Below the pieces are notes generated by a model that ran no database searches, was not told the origin of the DNA, and worked only from the letters and a program-made list of their open reading frames with translations. Below are positions 7,754 to 14,467 of a stretch of 20,833 nucleotides of DNA, one piece after another. A program made the position numbers and the translations under genes. Source of the DNA: Dehalococcoidia bacterium (lineage in GTDB: Bacteria > Chloroflexota > Dehalococcoidia > Dehalococcoidales > G020351185); the NCBI GenBank assembly GCA_030640385.1, contig DAOWJL010000037.1, positions 1 to 20,833 of the forward strand. Reading direction: 5' to 3'. Numbering within the stretch: position 1 is the first letter of the stretch; each line of letters starts with the position of its first letter.

Positions 7754-7879
7754 CTTTGCCCCCTATGCAGAAAGTTCGTCAGACAATATTGTTTGAGTTT
7801 AATCCTCGCAGATGTGATAGTCAATAAAAAATCGTTGTTGGCGGGCTTCAATCGCCATTATTTATTATGCGGTGTGCCA

Positions 7880-8071
7880 TTATTCCCCTCTGGACACGAA
7901 GGCTTTAACCCTGCGCTCGAAAATACTCCTCCCCAGTAGCACCCGGCGCTGGCACTGGAGGCACTTGATGCCGATGTCGGCACCGAGCCTCGTTACCTGC
8001 CACTCGTAGCCGCCGCAGGGGTGCTTCTTCTTCAGGCGGACGACATCACCCAGCCTTATCTCCATCACCAT
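7880..8071 (-). CDS. DUF951 family small protein
   Basis: A 63-residue protein matching the DUF951 family. It opens with a short beta strand ([13 protein letters not shown]) and a conserved HPCGG, followed by [17 protein letters not shown] and an RxxFERRVK tail. Cys19, Cys37 and Cys40 could bind zinc or a cluster. The family often sits beside genes of translation or DNA metabolism; no function is established that I know of. I use the first ATG (8071) because GAGGA lies nine bases upstream; a second Met two residues later would be further from it. It follows pyrF by 27 bases and is likely in the same transcript. Confidence 0.8.
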   Translation of the reverse strand: MVMEIRLGDVVRLKKKHPCGGYEWQVTRLGADIGIKCLQCQRRVLLGRSIFERRVKAFVSRGE

Positions 8072-8098
8072 GATTTATTTTCCTCTATCAGGCGGGAT

Positions 8099-8914
8099 TT
8101 ACCGTGGCTTTCTGCGACAGTAATTAATCCGATCGCGCAGTTCGGCGGCTGCTTTGCGGGCAGCCCGGGCAAAATCGTTATCCGGTGAGGCAAATATAAT
8201 CTGCCGCGATGAGTTGATAATCGCCTTTTCGCCATTAGCATCGACTCCGTAGAGGACGGCCTTTTCAAGATCCCCTCCCTGGGCGCCGATGCCGGGTATT
8301 AACAGCGGCATATCGGGGTGGCTTTCTCTGATTGTTTTTAATTCCTGCGGGTAGGTAGCACCGATAACCAGCCCGATGTTGCCGTACTTATTCCACTGGC
8401 TGGCTTTAGAGGCTACCAGTTCAAACAGGGTAGAACTTTGCTCTCCTGTTTGATAGCTAAGGCTCTGGAAATCAGCCGAACCGGGATTGGATGTGCGGCA
8501 AAGGACGAACACCCCCTTATCCTTATACTGGATGAAAGGCTCTATGGAATCAAAGCCGAGGTAGGGATTTACAGTGGCCGCATCGAAGTTCAGGTTAGAG
8601 AAGATGGCTTCGGCGTAAGCCTTTGCCGTATTGCCTATATCGCCGCGCTTGGCATCACCGATTGTCGGTATGTCACCGGGAATATAGTCTGCGGTACGCT
8701 TTAAAATGTCAAAACCCTCGGCGCCGAGCACCTCGTAGAAAGCAAAGTTAAGCTTATAGGCGCAGACCAGGTCGGCGGTGTTATCGATAATAGCTTTATT
8801 GAACTCAAAGACGCCCATACCATCCGGCATCAGTTTCGGATCAGGATCAAGCCCGACGCAGACAAGGCTGTCGTTCTTCCTGGTGGCGTTCAGAAGCTTT
8901 CCAATAAAATTCAT
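8099..8914 (-). CDS. pyrF: Orotidine 5'-phosphate decarboxylase, type 2
   Basis: Converts OMP to UMP, the final step of de novo pyrimidine synthesis. The ATG at 8914 (271 residues) has AGGAG five bases upstream; the ATG at 8947 would add 11 residues and falls in the promoter region. The catalytic Asp-x-Lys-x-x-Asp cluster is DAKRGD (Asp87, Lys89, Asp92). Other hallmarks of the longer type 2 subfamily are the N-terminal LVCVGLDPDP, NPYLGFDSIEPF, VLCRTSNPG, GATYP and LIPGIGAQGG. It reads from its own promoter (8934-8963), is divergent from folC and is followed by the DUF951 gene. Confidence 0.95.
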   Translation of the reverse strand: MNFIGKLLNATRKNDSLVCVGLDPDPKLMPDGMGVFEFNKAIIDNTADLVCAYKLNFAFYEVLGAEGFDILKRTADYIPGDIPTIGDAKRGDIGNTAKAYAEAIFSNLNFDAATVNPYLGFDSIEPFIQYKDKGVFVLCRTSNPGSADFQSLSYQTGEQSSTLFELVASKASQWNKYGNIGLVIGATYPQELKTIRESHPDMPLLIPGIGAQGGDLEKAVLYGVDANGEKAIINSSRQIIFASPDNDFARAARKAAAELRDRINYCRRKPR

Positions 8915-8933
8915 TTTATCTCCTGTACAGTTG

Positions 8934-8963
8934 ATATTATCAGCCACTATGTATGGGCGTCAA
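8934..8963 (-). promoter_or_regulatory. Promoter for pyrF
   Basis: On the minus strand: TTGACG -35 box (8958-8963), 18-base spacer, TAATAT -10 box (8934-8939). The predicted transcript starts near 8928, about 14 bases before the ATG at 8914, which supports that start over the one at 8947. Confidence 0.6.
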
Positions 8964-8990
8964 GTCAGATGCTCTTAGTTCCTGTGAGTA

Positions 8991-9019
8991 TTGACTTCTC
9001 TTAAACAGATAATTATTAT
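8991..9019 (+). promoter_or_regulatory. Promoter for folC
   Basis: TTGACT -35 box (8991-8996), 17-base spacer and TATTAT -10 box (9014-9019), ahead of the AAGGAGG at 9041-9047. The predicted start of transcription is near 9026. Its -35 box lies 27 bases from the -35 box of the divergent pyrF promoter. Confidence 0.65.
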
Positions 9020-9052
9020 AGCAGAACCCCCTGTTGTTTTAAGGAGGAATCT

Positions 9053-10429
9053 TTGCCGGGCTCTCTCTATCAGCAAGCGCTGGATTATCTTTATAGCTTT
9101 ATAGACTACGAGACAATGCGCCAGCCCCGCGATACCGCACACTTCGACCTGCGGCGCATGGATGAGCTACTGGTGCGGTTGGGTAATCCCCATTTGAAGG
9201 TCAGGACCGTTCATATTGCCGGTACCAAGGGCAAGGGCAGTACCGCCGCAATGGTAGCCTCGGTGCTTGGCACCGCCGGATATAAGACCGGTCTTTATAC
9301 CTCACCCCATCTCACCGATTTGAGAGAGAGGTTCCGGGTTGACGGTGAATTAATTTCAGAGGTGGCAATCATTGAGCTTGTGGACAGGCTCAAGCCAGAG
9401 GTAGAGGTTGTCAATCAGGAAGCTAAGTATGGCAAGCTTACCACCTTTGAACTCTTGACGGCGCTGGGATTCCTCTACTTTTCACAGCAGGGAGTTGATT
9501 TTCAGGTCGTTGAGGCCGGGCTGGGGGGGCGGTTGGACGCAACAAATGTTGTCCGGCCGGAGGTTTGTGTTATTACTGCTATCGGGCTTGACCACACGGA
9601 TGTACTGGGTAGTTCCCTGGCTCAAATAGCCGGTGAAAAAGCGGGCATTATAAAGCCCGGTTCGGTGGTGGTTAGCTTGTCGCAGCCCGATGAAGCGGCA
9701 AGCGTAATAGAAGAGAGATGCCTTGAAAATAATGCCAGACTTGTCAGGGTAGGTATGGATGTTACCTGGCGGGGCCTTGGTTTCAAGCCTGACAGGCAGT
9801 TACTTGAGGTCAATGGCAGGCTGGCCGGTTACCGGATAGCTCTGCCTCTGCTGGGTAACTATCAACGGGAAAATGCGGCTGCAACGGTAGCCGCCCTGGA
9901 GGTTCTGGCTGAAAATGGCTTTAATATTACCCATAATGACATTGTTGCCGGTCTTGAGAAGGTAAGCTGGCCGGGGCGCTTTCAGATTCTGGGACAAAAA
10001 CCGCTTATAGTGGTTGATGGCGCCCATAATCCGGCTTCAATCCACCAGTTTAAACTATCCCTGGTTGGTTACATCAAGAACTGCATCAGTTTCAAAAAGG
10101 ATACCAAGCCCTTTGACAGGGCAATTCTGGTTATCGGGGCATCTTCGGATAAAGATATTGCCGGTATTGTCTCGGAGTTATTCCTTCTCTTTAATGAAGT
10201 GATAGTTACCCGTTCCCGCCACCCGCGGGCTATGGCAACAAACTCTATCGTGGCTGAGTTCAGGAAATATGGGCTTAAACCCCATATCGCAGAATCGGTG
10301 CCGGAAGCGGTATCGCTGGCGCTTTCACAGACCGGTGAGGGGGATTTGATCTGTATTACCGGCTCCCTTTTCGTTGTCGGTGAGGCAGTTGAATATCTGG
10401 GCAGGGAAAAAACAGAGAGAAAAAGCTAG
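9053..10429 (+). CDS. folC: Bifunctional dihydrofolate synthase/folylpolyglutamate synthase
   Basis: Joins glutamate to dihydropteroate and extends the glutamate tail of folates; ATP-dependent and cytoplasmic. The 458-residue length is normal for this Mur-ligase relative. The P-loop GTKGKGST (57-64), TSPHL (83-87), EAGLGGRLDATN (154-165), GLDHTDVLG (178-186), EKAGIIKPG with the probable carbamylated lysine, and VVDGAHNPAS near 330 are all present. The start is a TTG at 9053 set five bases after a near-perfect GGAGG (9043-9047); no ATG or GTG fits that ribosome binding site. It stands alone with its own promoter and ends with a four-base overlap with the convergent SWIM gene. Confidence 0.94.
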   Translation: MPGSLYQQALDYLYSFIDYETMRQPRDTAHFDLRRMDELLVRLGNPHLKVRTVHIAGTKGKGSTAAMVASVLGTAGYKTGLYTSPHLTDLRERFRVDGELISEVAIIELVDRLKPEVEVVNQEAKYGKLTTFELLTALGFLYFSQQGVDFQVVEAGLGGRLDATNVVRPEVCVITAIGLDHTDVLGSSLAQIAGEKAGIIKPGSVVVSLSQPDEAASVIEERCLENNARLVRVGMDVTWRGLGFKPDRQLLEVNGRLAGYRIALPLLGNYQRENAAATVAALEVLAENGFNITHNDIVAGLEKVSWPGRFQILGQKPLIVVDGAHNPASIHQFKLSLVGYIKNCISFKKDTKPFDRAILVIGASSDKDIAGIVSELFLLFNEVIVTRSRHPRAMATNSIVAEFRKYGLKPHIAESVPEAVSLALSQTGEGDLICITGSLFVVGEAVEYLGREKTERKS

Positions 10430-10695
10430 GGCCAGACACCGTTATCGAATTTGGTAGTCAGGGCTTCTTCCGGCAGCATTTTACCCAGTACCTTTTCCAT
10501 TGTCATGCTATGGCAGCACAGCCCCCAGTGAGAGAAGAAGTCACAGGTGCAGTGCCATTTGCCATCCTTGTATCCGGTAACGTGGCTGTCGTTATCGCCA
10601 CGGATGCTGGCTGAAAATTCGCTGAAGGTAATGCGTTCTGTTTCCTGAGCGTAGCGTTTTGCCTTTTCAATCTTACCGATCAAACTTGACTGCAT
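10426..10695 (-). CDS. Small SWIM zinc-finger protein
   Basis: An 89-residue protein built around a single SWIM-type zinc finger: Cys49-x-Cys51-x8-Cys60-x-His62, the CxCxnCxH pattern, set in GKWHCTCDFFSHWGLCCHSM. The N-terminus is helical and charged, and a short helix follows the finger. SWIM fingers bind DNA or proteins, and in bacteria they often accompany SNF2 helicases; no such partner is nearby. GGAGG lies seven bases before the ATG, so it is a real gene, expressed alone. A perfect 10-base-pair hairpin lies just upstream of the ribosome binding site (10718-10747). Function unknown. Confidence 0.8.
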   Translation of the reverse strand: MQSSLIGKIEKAKRYAQETERITFSEFSASIRGDNDSHVTGYKDGKWHCTCDFFSHWGLCCHSMTMEKVLGKMLPEEALTTKFDNGVWP

Positions 10696-10717
10696 AGCTC
10701 TACCTCCTTAAATATAT

Positions 10718-10747
10718 AAGGCATCGGTTAAAACAAGCCGATGCCTT
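10718..10747 (-). other. Perfect 10-bp inverted repeat in the leader of the SWIM gene
   Basis: AAGGCATCGG (10718-10727) and CCGATGCCTT (10738-10747) are exact inverse complements around a 10-base loop. The nearer arm ends 11 bases before the GGAGG of the SWIM gene. No T-run follows on either strand, so it is not a standard terminator. It could be a leader hairpin that affects translation or stability, or a dimer-binding operator. Confidence 0.7.
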
Positions 10748-10895
10748 CTGCTTTCGTATCATCAATTAAAATCATACTACTTGCTCATTAATGCTATGAT
10801 AATTTTACCCCCTTTTTTCAGGGAAGTCCAGTAAAATATCTGCCTGTCAGGTAGAGAACTACTTAAAATTTTTTTAAATAATTTTTGTGATTAAT

Positions 10896-10924
10896 TTGCC
10901 TGAGCGGTGCCGTTGCGTTAGAAT
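10896..10924 (+). promoter_or_regulatory. Promoter for dtd
   Basis: TTGCCT -35 box (10896-10901), 17-base spacer and TAGAAT -10 box (10919-10924). Transcription would begin near 10931, leaving a leader of about 26 bases that contains GAAGGA before the ATG at 10957. A strongly AT-rich run (10860-10895) sits directly upstream of the -35 box, as an UP element would. Confidence 0.55.
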
Positions 10925-10956
10925 GCTGCCCGGGAAGTTAGAAGAAGGAAAAGTAT

Positions 10957-11406
10957 ATGAAAGCATTACTTCAACGGGTGGCCACTGCCCGGGTAAGCGT
11001 TGCCGGTGAAGAGGTGGGCAGGATAGGCCAGGGGCTTGTTGTTTTTATCGGCGTGGCTGCCGGTGATACCGAAAAAGATATTGACTATATTGTGCAGAAA
11101 ATTGTAAATCTGCGTATTTTCTCCGATGCTGCCGGCAGGTTTAACCTTTCGGCTATTGATATCGGTGGTGAACTACTATTGGTAAGTCAGTTTACCCTGC
11201 TGGCCGATACCAGAAAGGGGAGGAGGCCCAGCTTCACCGGTGCGGCGCCGCCGGATAAAGCAGAGGAATTGTTTGACAGGCTTATTGAAAAGGCTCGCTC
11301 TACCGGCTTAAAGGTTGACTCCGGGCGCTTTCAACAGTATATGCAGGTGGAAATAAACAACGACGGTCCGGTAACGATAATGCTTGACAGCCGCGATAAA
11401 TTTTAA
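10957..11406 (+). CDS. dtd: D-aminoacyl-tRNA deacylase
   Basis: Proofreading enzyme that removes D-amino acids (and glycine mischarged on tRNA-Ala) from tRNA. The protein is 149 residues, the usual length. The N-terminal MKALLQRVATARVSV, the active-site SQFTL (near 77-81) and the Gly-cisPro motif in NDGPVT near the C-terminus are all conserved. The gene has its own promoter (10896-10924). The fur-family gene follows about 80 bases later on the same strand and has a separate promoter, so dtd is probably not functionally tied to the metal genes. Confidence 0.95.
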   Translation: MKALLQRVATARVSVAGEEVGRIGQGLVVFIGVAAGDTEKDIDYIVQKIVNLRIFSDAAGRFNLSAIDIGGELLLVSQFTLLADTRKGRRPSFTGAAPPDKAEELFDRLIEKARSTGLKVDSGRFQQYMQVEINNDGPVTIMLDSRDKF

Positions 11407-11439
11407 CGGTTTTATTGAAACTAATTGCAGTTACAATGG

Positions 11440-11469
11440 TTTGCATTTGCTAATATTCTCAGCTATAAT
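11440..11469 (+). promoter_or_regulatory. fur-family gene promoter overlapped by a candidate operator
   Basis: TTGCAT -35 (11441-11446), 17-base spacer and perfect TATAAT -10 (11464-11469) give a predicted start near 11476, 12 bases before the ATG at 11488. The 16 bases at 11440-11455 cover the -35 box and half of the spacer. They match 13 of 16 positions with 11933-11948, just upstream of cbiM. This is where a repressor site is expected and suggests autoregulation. Confidence 0.6.
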
Positions 11470-11487
11470 TTTAAACAGGTTAAGTTG

Positions 11488-11907
11488 ATGAATCATAGCG
11501 GAGATATAAGCAGCAAACTGCGCCGGCGTGGATATCGCCTGACACCCCAGCGGATGATGATACTGGAGGCGGTTGAGGCAGCCGATGGCCACATAAGCGC
11601 CGATGAGATATACGCCCGGGTGTGTGACCGCTATCCCCACCTTAATATATCCACCGTTTACCGTACCTTTGAGCTGTTAAAGGAGCTGGGTCTGGTAACG
11701 GAGACGGATATGGGGGACGGGCGGGTGCGTTATCACAGCATAAGAAAAGGGCACCATCACCACCTTGTCTGCCAGAATTGCGGCTGTATTATAGACCTTG
11801 ACGAAGCGGTACTATTACCACTTAAGGATGCCCTGTTCCGCGATTATGGTTTTGACGCTGATCTAAAACACCTGGCTATTTTTGGCCGCTGTAGTAAGTG
11901 CCGGTAA
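11488..11907 (+). CDS. Fur-family metal-responsive regulator
   Basis: A 139-residue Fur/Zur/PerR-superfamily transcription regulator. I start it at the ATG at 11488, preceded by AGGT and by a good promoter; an upstream TTG at 11425 lies inside the promoter. The winged helix carries RLTPQRMMILEAV and the recognition-helix region LNISTVYRTFELLKELGLV (52-70). Metal sites include the His cluster HHHH (89-92), and two CxxC pairs (Cys95/Cys98 and Cys135/Cys138) that form the structural zinc site. Which metal it senses cannot be read from the sequence. It lies 66 bases upstream of the cobalt/nickel importer and shares an operator-like element with it, so Co, Ni or Zn sensing is more likely than iron or peroxide. 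Confidence 0.88.
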   Translation: MNHSGDISSKLRRRGYRLTPQRMMILEAVEAADGHISADEIYARVCDRYPHLNISTVYRTFELLKELGLVTETDMGDGRVRYHSIRKGHHHHLVCQNCGCIIDLDEAVLLPLKDALFRDYGFDADLKHLAIFGRCSKCR

Positions 11908-11923
11908 TTTTTTTAATTTAATG

Positions 11924-11955
11924 TTGCAAACGTTTGCAGTTGCTAGCAATTGCAA
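11924..11955 (+). promoter_or_regulatory. Palindromic TTGC/GCAA array upstream of cbiM (candidate operator)
   Basis: This short stretch holds a perfect 14-base palindrome TGCAAACGTTTGCA (11925-11938), then a perfect TTGCTAGCAA (11940-11949) and a further TTGCAA (11950-11955). TTGC half-sites begin at 11924, 11934, 11940 and 11950, that is with 10, 6 and 10 base spacing. It ends at the ribosome binding site AAGGAG (11956-11961), so a bound protein would block transcription or translation of cbiM. The GCAAACGTTTGC core also resembles operators of LacI-family regulators such as PurR, so the Fur assignment is inference. Confidence 0.6.
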
Positions 11956-11973
11956 AAGGAGTGTAATAAAGCG

Positions 11974-12612
11974 ATGCACATTCCAGACGGTTTTCTGAGT
12001 GCTGCTGCAGTGGGTACCACCTATATTATCTCAGCCGGGGGGGTGGCTAACGCGGTCAGGGTAACCAAGGAGAAGATCGGCGAAAAACACATCCCGATGA
12101 TGGGTATCCTGGCTGCCTTTGTCTTTGCCGCACAGATGCTGAACTTTCCGGTAGCCGGGGGCACTTCGGGGCATGTCATCGGTGCCGCCCTGGTGGCTAT
12201 TTTGCTGGGACCCTGGGCGGCGTTAATCATAATGAGTGTCGTGCTCATCGCCCAGTGTCTTATCTTCCAGGACGGGGGGTTGATGGCACTGGGTGCCAAT
12301 ATCTTTAACATGGGCATAATCGCCGGTTTCGGTGCCCACTATCTCTACCGTTTCATCGGGATGATACTGGGTGGTAATAGCCGCTCAAAAATGGTGGCTG
12401 GCTTTGTTGCCGCCTGGGGTTCGGTCTTACTGGCATCAATCGCCTGCGCCCTGGAGCTGGCTCTTTCGGGAACTTCACCGGTGGCGGTGGTGCTGCCGGC
12501 TATGGCCGGCATTCACGCCATTATCGGCATCGGCGAGGGGCTTATCACCGTTGCCGTGCTCAGCATGGTAATGGCGACCAGGGCTGATTTGCTCAGGCTG
12601 CAGAGGGTTTAG
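11974..12612 (+). CDS. cbiM: Cobalt/nickel ECF transporter substrate-binding membrane subunit CbiM
   Basis: The metal-binding S component of an energy-coupling-factor importer for Co2+ or Ni2+. The 212-residue protein begins MHIPDGFLS, the invariant CbiM/NikM N-terminus in which the amino group and His2 bind the metal. This fixes the start at 11974 rather than at an upstream TTG (11950). Further hallmarks are GGTSGHVIGAAL, FQDGGLMALGANIFNMG and GIHAIIGIGEGLIT, spread over about six membrane segments. It leads the cbiM-PDGLE-cbiQ-cbiO operon. An array of palindromic half-sites precedes it. No B12 riboswitch fits in the 66-base gap. Whether it takes up cobalt or nickel is not resolved by the sequence. 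Confidence 0.93.
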   Translation: MHIPDGFLSAAAVGTTYIISAGGVANAVRVTKEKIGEKHIPMMGILAAFVFAAQMLNFPVAGGTSGHVIGAALVAILLGPWAALIIMSVVLIAQCLIFQDGGLMALGANIFNMGIIAGFGAHYLYRFIGMILGGNSRSKMVAGFVAAWGSVLLASIACALELALSGTSPVAVVLPAMAGIHAIIGIGEGLITVAVLSMVMATRADLLRLQRV

Positions 12613-12624
12613 GGGAGACCGGAT

Positions 12625-12927
12625 ATGAATAAAAAGTGGTGGCTGATAGCGCTGGTGTTCTGTCTGGTTCTGGCTGCCATATCCCCTCTGGCGTCATCTT
12701 CTCCCGATGGGTTGGAGAAGATAGCAGAGGATAAGGGCTTCATAAATGCTGCCGAAGAAGCGCCGTTTGAAATTGTGGCTGATTATGCCTTTCCTGGTAT
12801 AGAGAACGAAGCAATGGCTACAATCCTGGCTGGCTGGCTGGGAACGCTGGTTCTGTTCGCTATTGTCTATGGCCTGGCGTGGTTAATAAAGTCAAAGAAA
12901 GGTAAAACCCTACTGAATACTGATTAA
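12625..12927 (+). CDS. PDGLE-domain CbiN/NikN-like subunit
   Basis: A 100-residue membrane protein with an N-terminal hydrophobic segment (5-22), an external loop opening with SSPDGLEKIAEDKGF, and a second membrane segment (about 65-88) ending in a lysine-rich tail. The PDGLE signature belongs to the small subunit of CbiM/NikM importers that helps metal loading into the S component; in many genomes it is fused to the M protein. It starts 12 bases after cbiM and ends 12 bases before the cbiQ ATG (12940). Classical CbiN lacks the PDGLE signature, so I leave the symbol empty. Confidence 0.87.
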   Translation: MNKKWWLIALVFCLVLAAISPLASSSPDGLEKIAEDKGFINAAEEAPFEIVADYAFPGIENEAMATILAGWLGTLVLFAIVYGLAWLIKSKKGKTLLNTD

Positions 12928-12939
12928 CAGGTGTGGCAA

Positions 12940-13716
12940 ATGAAACACAGCTTTATTGACCAGTACAGCAACCGTGATAGCCTTATACACCGGCTTGACC
13001 CGCGCAGCAAGCTGGTGGCGACGCTGGCTTTCATAGCCGCCGTGGCGCTGACGCCGTCGGCTGGCTGGCTGGTATATTGCCTGTATTTTATTATTATCGC
13101 CGCTTTGATTCTGTTATCCAGGGTGCCGTTGTTGTATATTTCCAGGCGGTCGCTGGTTATCATCCCCTTTGTTCTGCTGGTGGCTATCTTTATTCCTTTC
13201 TTCAAGGAGGGCGAGGTGGCCTTCGGCTTTAACATCTGGGCGTGGCATCTTTCGCTTACCCATAATGGTTTGCAGTTATTGTGGAGTATACTAGCCAAGT
13301 CCTGGCTTTCCATCCTCAGCCTGATTCTGCTGACCTCGACAACCGGTTTTGCCAGCCTGCTCAAGGGGCTGGAGCAGCTGCGTATGCCGCGGGTGATGGT
13401 GATGCTGCTGTCTTTTATGTACCGCTATATCTTTCTATTGACCGACGAGGTGATGCGTATGAAGCAGGCAAGGGACAGCCGTAACTTCGGCGGTAAACGA
13501 CTGCGGCAGATGAGTATTGTGGGTAATATGATCGGCACACTTTTTATCCGCAGCTATGAACGCGGCGAGCGGGTCTATGCCGCTATGGTGTCGCGTGGTT
13601 TCGATGGCCATAGCCGTACACTGGACAGGCTGCACTTTAGCCGCCTGGATACCTGTTTTATTACCGCTATAATCCTGGTTCTGGTTTGTATCAATCTGTT
13701 TAACCTGTACTATTAA
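12940..13716 (+). CDS. cbiQ: Cobalt/nickel ECF transporter transmembrane subunit CbiQ
   Basis: The T component that couples ATP hydrolysis to movement of the CbiM subunit. I choose the ATG at 12940 (258 residues) because AGGTG (12928-12932) lies seven bases ahead; a GTG at 12931 overlaps that site. The N-terminal LIHRLDPRSKLVATL is the typical CbiQ opening, followed by hydrophobic segments. The cytoplasmic coupling helices carry ARDSRNFGG and MVSRGFDG, the two Arg/Gly motifs that contact the ATPase. The last helix is strongly hydrophobic. cbiO follows within 14 bases. Confidence 0.92.
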   Translation: MKHSFIDQYSNRDSLIHRLDPRSKLVATLAFIAAVALTPSAGWLVYCLYFIIIAALILLSRVPLLYISRRSLVIIPFVLLVAIFIPFFKEGEVAFGFNIWAWHLSLTHNGLQLLWSILAKSWLSILSLILLTSTTGFASLLKGLEQLRMPRVMVMLLSFMYRYIFLLTDEVMRMKQARDSRNFGGKRLRQMSIVGNMIGTLFIRSYERGERVYAAMVSRGFDGHSRTLDRLHFSRLDTCFITAIILVLVCINLFNLYY

Positions 13717-13729
13717 GGTGAAGATGATT

Positions 13730-14446
13730 ATGCAAGAGTTGATAACGATTGAAAACCTTTCCTTCAGTTATCCTGACGGGCAAAAGGCGCTGACCGATGT
13801 CAGCCTCGGGATATACAAAGGCGAATCGGTGGCTATCGTCGGCCCCAATGGGGCGGGTAAGTCGACGCTGGTGCTCCACTTCAACGGCATACTGAGAAGC
13901 AATGGCCACGTAAAGTTGCTGGGCAAACCGGTTGATGATAACAACCTGAGGTGGGTGCGCAGCCGGGTGGGGCTTGTATTTCAGAATCCGGATGACCAGC
14001 TGTTTTCCCCCACTGTCTTTGACGATGTCGCCTTTGGGCCGATGAATATGGGCTATAGCAAGGCTGAAGTTGAACAGGCGGTAAAGATGGCTTTGGGACT
14101 GGTCGGCATGCCCGGTTTTGAGAAGCGCTCACCGCATCACCTCAGTGTCGGTGAAAAGAAACGGATAGCCATGGCTACCGTTTTGTCTATGTCCCCGGAA
14201 GTTCTGGTGATTGACGAACCCACCAGCAACCTTGACCCAAGGGGGAAATGGGATATAATTGAAGTGCTAAAGGGGCTTTCCGTCACCAGGGTAATTGTTT
14301 CTCATGATCTGGAAATGGTCAGGGAACTGTGTCCCAGGATGGTTATTATTGACCGGGGACGGGTAGCTGCCGATGGTAATACCGCTGATATCCTGGCGGA
14401 CAAAAAACTGCTTGCCGCCCATGGGCTGGCGGCTTGTAGTCTATAA
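13730..14446 (+). CDS. cbiO: Cobalt/nickel ECF transporter ATP-binding subunit CbiO
   Basis: ABC ATPase of the importer, about 238 residues. It has Walker A GPNGAGKST, Q-loop FQNPDDQLF (typical of ECF ATPases), the signature LSVGEKKR, Walker B VLVIDEPTSNLD and the switch histidine in SHD. The signature has Val in place of the usual Gly or Phe at position 3, which is within family variation. Starts at a GTG (13718), ATG 13724 or ATG 13730 are in frame; I prefer 13730, nine bases after the AAGGTG. Only one ATPase gene is seen, so it should act as a homodimer. The nitroreductase gene begins 21 bases later and may be co-transcribed. Confidence 0.93.
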   Translation: MQELITIENLSFSYPDGQKALTDVSLGIYKGESVAIVGPNGAGKSTLVLHFNGILRSNGHVKLLGKPVDDNNLRWVRSRVGLVFQNPDDQLFSPTVFDDVAFGPMNMGYSKAEVEQAVKMALGLVGMPGFEKRSPHHLSVGEKKRIAMATVLSMSPEVLVIDEPTSNLDPRGKWDIIEVLKGLSVTRVIVSHDLEMVRELCPRMVIIDRGRVAADGNTADILADKKLLAAHGLAACSL

Positions 14447-14467
14447 ATCCATTATAGGAGTGCAACC

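Noticed and set aside
10718..10747. Rho-independent terminator between the SWIM gene and dtd
   Set aside because: The stem is perfect but no T-run follows on either strand, and it lies upstream of the SWIM gene, not after a gene.
11425..11487. Upstream TTG start for the Fur-family gene, giving 21 more residues
   Set aside because: The TTG precedes the TATAAT -10 box (11464-11469), has no ribosome binding site, and the extra residues do not look like Fur N-termini.
11908..11973. Cobalamin or NiCo riboswitch in front of cbiM
   Set aside because: Only 66 bases separate the fur-family stop and the cbiM start, too short for a cobalamin riboswitch, and the stretch is a set of DNA palindromes rather than a multi-helix fold.
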